Origin: Stramenopiles sp. TOSAG23-2
Taxonomy: Eukaryota > Sar
Length of the DNA: 19,907 nt
Assembly: GCA_900128395.1 (NCBI GenBank)
Contig: LT649570.1
Coordinates: forward strand, 1 to 19,907
Direction of reading: 5' to 3'
Shown: positions 16,547 to 19,907 of the stretch, piece after piece
How positions within the stretch are numbered: the stretch's first letter is position 1
Layout of the letters: each line of letters begins with the position of its first letter
Notes under the pieces: generated by a model
What the model was told of the DNA's origin: nothing
The model's input: the letters and a program-made list of their open reading frames with translations, nothing else
The model's database searches: none
Made by a program: the position numbers and the translations under genes

Positions 16547-17794
16547 ATGTCATCCTCACCAAATATACATAATTCATCTGCTATTAAAAGGGCACAAAGA
16601 ATACGTTCGGAGGCAAACAATATATTAGGCAACACATCCAAGTCAAGATCATCACCATCTTCCCTTTCCTTTGCAAGTACTGTAAGAACGGCTAAAGGTG
16701 TTAAAAGAGCATCAAACCGATTATCACAAATTGTAACAAATGTGGAAGGTAAGCATGATGTAGAAAAGACACATAAAAGTATTAAATCGAGTCAATCAAG
16801 GCGTGGTATGCGTCAATCGATGGATAATTTATTTAATAAAATTAATAAAGTTGAAACACAAAATTTTGGTCAAATTGTTACACCAAAATCAGTCACTGAA
16901 GCGTTTGAATTGCTGAAACAACGAACGAAAGACCCTTCATGTTTAGCATCTATTGATATTATTGAAGATGAATTGAAACGTAGCAATGAGGCGGAACATA
17001 AAGCTGTAATGGATTTACATATAACAAATGATGAATTACACGCTATACGAAATCATTCAAAAGAAGTGCAAGATCAATTATCTACTTCCAATTCAGAATT
17101 ACAATTATTAAGAGGTAAAGAAGTTGAAAAAAATGCCATGGATGACGAGCGTGATCATAAAATGCGTCAGTTAAAATCGTCAGAACAAATTATGAAAAAT
17201 GATTTAGAGCAAGCACGGGCACAAATACGTAAATTACAAGAAAGTAATGATCGCTTACGTCATCAAGTTCGAACGAAAGAAGTGGAAAATACGACTGATA
17301 TGGAAAAAACAAAAGCAGAGTTAGCATGGGCAACAAATGAATTAAATGAATTGAAACAAAAACATTTACATGCTACACGTAATTTAGATACTTTACAAAA
17401 TGTGATTGATAATAAAGCATCCACATCAAAAAGTGTATTTGAGAAATTTAAAGTTCAAAACCAATCATTAAGGGAACAAGTGGAAGAATTGTCTGAAAAA
17501 TCAAACCAACAGGAAGAATTATTAATACAAGTACAAAGTTTAAAAGAACAAATATATTTTTTACAAAATGATAATACTGATTCTACAAATAAACACGAAG
17601 AACGTATGGCATTTATCATATCATGGTTATTAGAGTTACATAGTACAAATTATGATGAAAATGGAAATTTAAGATCGGGAAATGATCATAACAATTTGGA
17701 TAGATCATCCATACAGATGTTAAATGAATTAAGACAAGTATATGATCAAGAAATGAGCAATGCAATTGCAATTCGACGTGTAGAGGATTTGTGA
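16547..17794 (+). CDS. Coiled-coil protein of unknown function
   Basis: The protein has 415 residues. The first 100 or so are Ser/Arg/Lys-rich and probably disordered (R-S-S-P-S-S-L-S-F, S-R-R-G-M-R-Q-S). A short globular-looking stretch follows (T-P-K-S-V-T-E-A-F-E-L-L, about 120-135). From about 145 to 345 it is a nearly continuous coiled coil rich in Glu, Gln, Lys, Asn and Leu heptads. The last 60 residues include a hydrophobic helix (M-A-F-I-I-S-W-L-L-E-L) and a final amphipathic helix. There are no cysteine clusters, signal peptide or membrane span. The architecture suits a centrosomal, basal-body or axonemal scaffold, and its neighbours make that attractive, but no family is recognised. 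The start follows a (TA)n tract, and no in-frame upstream Met competes. Confidence 0.75.
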   Translation: MSSSPNIHNSSAIKRAQRIRSEANNILGNTSKSRSSPSSLSFASTVRTAKGVKRASNRLSQIVTNVEGKHDVEKTHKSIKSSQSRRGMRQSMDNLFNKINKVETQNFGQIVTPKSVTEAFELLKQRTKDPSCLASIDIIEDELKRSNEAEHKAVMDLHITNDELHAIRNHSKEVQDQLSTSNSELQLLRGKEVEKNAMDDERDHKMRQLKSSEQIMKNDLEQARAQIRKLQESNDRLRHQVRTKEVENTTDMEKTKAELAWATNELNELKQKHLHATRNLDTLQNVIDNKASTSKSVFEKFKVQNQSLREQVEELSEKSNQQEELLIQVQSLKEQIYFLQNDNTDSTNKHEERMAFIISWLLELHSTNYDENGNLRSGNDHNNLDRSSIQMLNELRQVYDQEMSNAIAIRRVEDL

Positions 17795-18009
17795 AACAAA
17801 ACACGGAAAGGTATAAAGGCAAGAAAAAAGAGAGGAAAGTTTTTATTAAAAATAAAGTAAAGAACATATTTAAATATATATATACAAAATGAGATTTGTT
17901 AAAATTTTTAAATTTTTAAAAAATAACGTTTCTTAAACAAAGATGTACACTTCATTTTTTAAAATGTCTCTCTCACACAGACTTTCACACAGATTTTTAT
18001 TTTCTTTTT

Positions 18010-18918
18010 TTATCGTGCAACAACGGTTGTACAACGTGCTTTGCTTACAATGAAATCACTTACAGATCCTAAAATTTCTTTTCCTCTTTTTAATGCTTCC
18101 ATTCCATCTAACCCAACAACTATGTATGTAGCACCAATATCAGCTGCAATATTTAATAATTGACGTCCGATTTGTATTTTTCTATCTCTTAAATAATATC
18201 TCGCATCGCCATTTTGCATACCAGCATTTTGCATTTCAACTTTACATTCTTCCAACAATTTTTCAACTTGAAAGCCTTTTGCTTGTGCCCATTCATCCAA
18301 TATATTCACAACTAATACTTGATCTTGTGGCTTTGCATATTGTTTTACATAATCTAATGCTTTTTGCGCACGTGAACTACCATCATGGCCAACCATATAG
18401 ATGGCACTATTGTCCCCTAATACAACGTCCGAGTTTGGTTTTGCAGTTAATATTGTAATAGGACAGCGCCTTAAACTATGCTGTGCATTTGAACCACTTG
18501 CCCATACAGAAGGACCTTTTCTACCAAATGCACCAAGGCATAATAAATCAGCTTCAACATCTTCTACTTTCTCTAGAATCATTCCAGCTATAGTTTCATC
18601 TTCACCCCTACTTTCAATAATGATTTCAAATTGACTCATTTTTAAACCAGCTTCATAACATGTATTTTCAAACTCAATTTCTAAATATTCTGGTGAAAAA
18701 TACCCTGGTATACCTTTCTTTCTTGGATTCCATATATGATAAACTATTAAATTGTTATTTTGTTGATGACATAACGTAGCAGCCGTTGCCATAGCTTTTC
18801 TAGAAACACGTGATCCATCAACTGCTACTAATATATTTTTCGATGCTTTTTCTGGTTGTTGTTGGGCATCAATGACATTGGATGCATCAACATCCGTTTG
18901 TGGTACTAATTCAGACAT
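18010..18918 (-). CDS. Tandem-domain universal stress protein (UspA family)
   Basis: The protein has 302 residues comprising two Usp domains. Domain 1 (about 27-160) begins K-N-I-L-V-A-V-D-G-S with Asp33 and has the ATP-binding loop G-A-F-G at 129-132, nine residues, then G-S at 142-143, matching the G-2x-G-9x-G-S/T rule for nucleotide-binding Usp proteins. Domain 2 (about 171-302) begins I-Y-M-V-G-H-D-G-S-S and has G-L-D-G at 269-272, but G-S follows after eleven residues, so its nucleotide site may be altered. Usp proteins bind ATP or AMP and act in stress responses; the precise role here is unknown. No signal peptide or membrane span is present, so it is cytosolic. Such proteins occur in bacteria, plants, protists and some invertebrates. 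It converges on the coiled-coil gene with 215 bp between. Confidence 0.9.
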   Translation of the reverse strand: MSELVPQTDVDASNVIDAQQQPEKASKNILVAVDGSRVSRKAMATAATLCHQQNNNLIVYHIWNPRKKGIPGYFSPEYLEIEFENTCYEAGLKMSQFEIIIESRGEDETIAGMILEKVEDVEADLLCLGAFGRKGPSVWASGSNAQHSLRRCPITILTAKPNSDVVLGDNSAIYMVGHDGSSRAQKALDYVKQYAKPQDQVLVVNILDEWAQAKGFQVEKLLEECKVEMQNAGMQNGDARYYLRDRKIQIGRQLLNIAADIGATYIVVGLDGMEALKRGKEILGSVSDFIVSKARCTTVVAR

Positions 18919-19118
18919 GGTTATTGATGTTGTTTTGTTTTATTTTATTATATTTGCAGGGGTTTGTGTGTTGTATGTTTGTATACATGTATATGATGTT
19001 TTTATGATGTGTTTATTTTTTATAATGCCGTTACTCGATAATATTTTTTTTTGGACTATAAGAATAGTTAGAATTAGGGTTATAAAAAAAATAGCCTTTG
19101 AAAAATGCAAATAAAAAG

Positions 19119-19379
19119 AATATATTGTCTAAAAAGACACCACCATCCATATACAATATATATCCCACCCTAAGGTGCCAGGTATCCATCTTCTTCGAAT
19201 ATATGTGCACAAATAGAATCATTATCATCAAATAATCTAATATTCTATGTGTAATTCTTTTACACATATAATTACATTCTTTTACACATATTATATAGAT
19301 TATTTTTAGCATGTACCTCTCCTTGCAATATATTGTCCAAATAGATACCACCATGTATATGCAATACATACCCAACCCT
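19119..19379. repeat. Pair of diverged 53-bp direct repeats, 208 bp apart
   Basis: Copies 19119-19171 and 19327-19379 match at 44 of 53 positions without gaps. On the minus strand both can be read in a frame giving R-V-G-Y, then I/V-L, two or three variable residues, G-G-V/I-F/Y-L-D-N-I. Most differences are silent or conservative in that frame, hinting at old coding repeats. Neither copy lies in a long ORF. Confidence 0.6.
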
Positions 19380-19404
19380 ATATTGAATTAATTCCACCTC
19401 ATCA

Positions 19405-19644
19405 TCAATTGTACTTCCTCATTATGTTGCTCAGTTTAACCATATAGTCACCATCCGCTTGATACAGATACAAGTTCTGTCTTCTTGTAAACAATATCAG
19501 TTTATTAAATTTTAAATGAAATTTTACAGTGTTAGTGTTATGAAATATATTTGTAATGATTACCTTTGTTTTCTTGTCAAACAACAAATTCTTTGCAATG
19601 ACATCATCTTTGGTTTTTTGTTTCTTTTTTAGCGGCATCTTCAT
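19405..19644 (-). CDS. Doubtful small basic protein, possibly with one intron
   Basis: This is a 79-codon ORF beginning M-K-M-P-L-K-K-K-Q-K-T-K-D-D. After codon 27 the DNA reads AAAG followed by GTAATC, a plausible splice donor (intron first base 19563). CTAAC and CTGAT, possible branch sites, and ACAG at 19477-19480 follow. Removing that 87-bp segment would join K-K-T-K to N-L-Y-L-Y-Q-A-D-G, giving 50 residues. As 87 is a multiple of three, splicing does not change the frame. No family is recognised and the ORF may be chance. Confidence 0.22.
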   Translation of the reverse strand: MKMPLKKKQKTKDDVIAKNLLFDKKTKVIITNIFHNTNTVKFHLKFNKLILFTRRQNLYLYQADGDYMVKLSNIMRKYN

Positions 19645-19725
19645 TTTATATCAATAATGTAGAAGTATTAGATCCGTTCCAAACCACAAATTTTGATGAA
19701 GACACAAGGAACATATAAATATATA

Positions 19726-19811
19726 ACATAATACAAAAAGAAAATACAACATACATATAAACAATTAATAATAATTATAATATATACATAATACAAAAAG
19801 AAAATACAACA
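19726..19811. repeat. 26-bp direct repeat, 60-bp period
   Basis: An identical A-rich 26-bp stretch (ACATAATAC, then AAAAAG, then AAAATACAACA) occurs at 19726-19751 and 19786-19811 with 34 bp of TA-rich sequence between. Confidence 0.85.
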
Positions 19812-19907
19812 AGAAGAGAAATATACAAAGCTGGTACTTTATTTGTGGCACACAACATGAACCAAACCCAATCCCAGAACCATTTATCAAGGCAGCAGAA
19901 ATGCAAA

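Larger units (their letters stand above)
18919..19907. other. Right-hand kilobase without a clear gene
   Basis: The part just right of 18918 should contain the universal stress protein promoter and is T/G-rich on the plus strand. From 19119 on it holds two diverged 53-bp repeats, a short doubled ATTCTTTTACACATA-like motif near 19255-19290, a doubtful minus-strand small ORF (19405-19644), and a 26-bp direct repeat (19726-19811). The last 80 or so bases (19825-19907) are less AT-rich and could be the edge of a gene or repeat outside the window. Confidence 0.5.

Noticed and set aside
1-19907. Alternative genetic code or bacterial contig
   Set aside because: All long genes read through with standard codons and end at normal stops, and CFAP57 and CEP104 are eukaryotic ciliary proteins.

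Overview
The window is nuclear DNA from a unicellular eukaryote that builds motile cilia. It is visibly AT-rich, and homopolymer and (TA)n runs fill the spaces between genes. Four of nine clear genes are ciliary or probably ciliary: CFAP57, a PG-rich (SHIPPO/STPG-like) protein, CEP104 and perhaps a coiled-coil protein. Alongside them sit a KEA/TMCO3-type cation/proton antiporter, a two-domain universal stress protein, a secreted helical protein, a RING-YEATS protein and a membrane-anchored SAM-like protein. Standard stop codons are used. Genes of up to 3.8 kb are uninterrupted, so introns are rare or absent; only two weak intron candidates were seen. I cannot name the lineage.

Layout: partial RING-YEATS gene (+, open at the left edge); CFAP57 (-); 1.2 kb intergenic holding a tandem duplication, a roughly 317-bp repeat cluster bounded by inverted repeats and a possible ABC-ATPase remnant; secreted helical protein (+); PG-rich protein (-); antiporter (-); CEP104 (+); SAM-like membrane protein (-); coiled-coil protein (+); universal stress protein (-); and a right-hand kilobase without a clear gene, which carries diverged repeats and one doubtful small ORF. 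Genes alternate strand almost perfectly. Convergent 3' ends lie 137 to 337 bp apart. Divergent 5' ends are 557 to 1209 bp apart and presumably hold shared promoter regions.

The most unusual structural feature is five direct duplications with periods of 94, 96, 98, 113 and 117 bp packed into 4693-8443. Each covers the start, stop or C-terminal coding end of one of three adjacent genes. They add an upstream overlapping ORF to CFAP57, a second signal-peptide-like leader to the secreted gene, and a 39-residue repeat to the PG-rich protein. Either this is a local burst of recent tandem duplication, or it is an assembly artefact of about one read length; the sequence alone cannot decide.

Other points of interest are the RING-YEATS fusion, an inverted-repeat-bounded array with a possible relict copy 11 kb away, IQ motifs inside CEP104 with no C-terminal zinc fingers, a Cys-rich lumenal domain on an antiporter with a changed ion-site motif, and a probable decayed ABC ATPase fragment.
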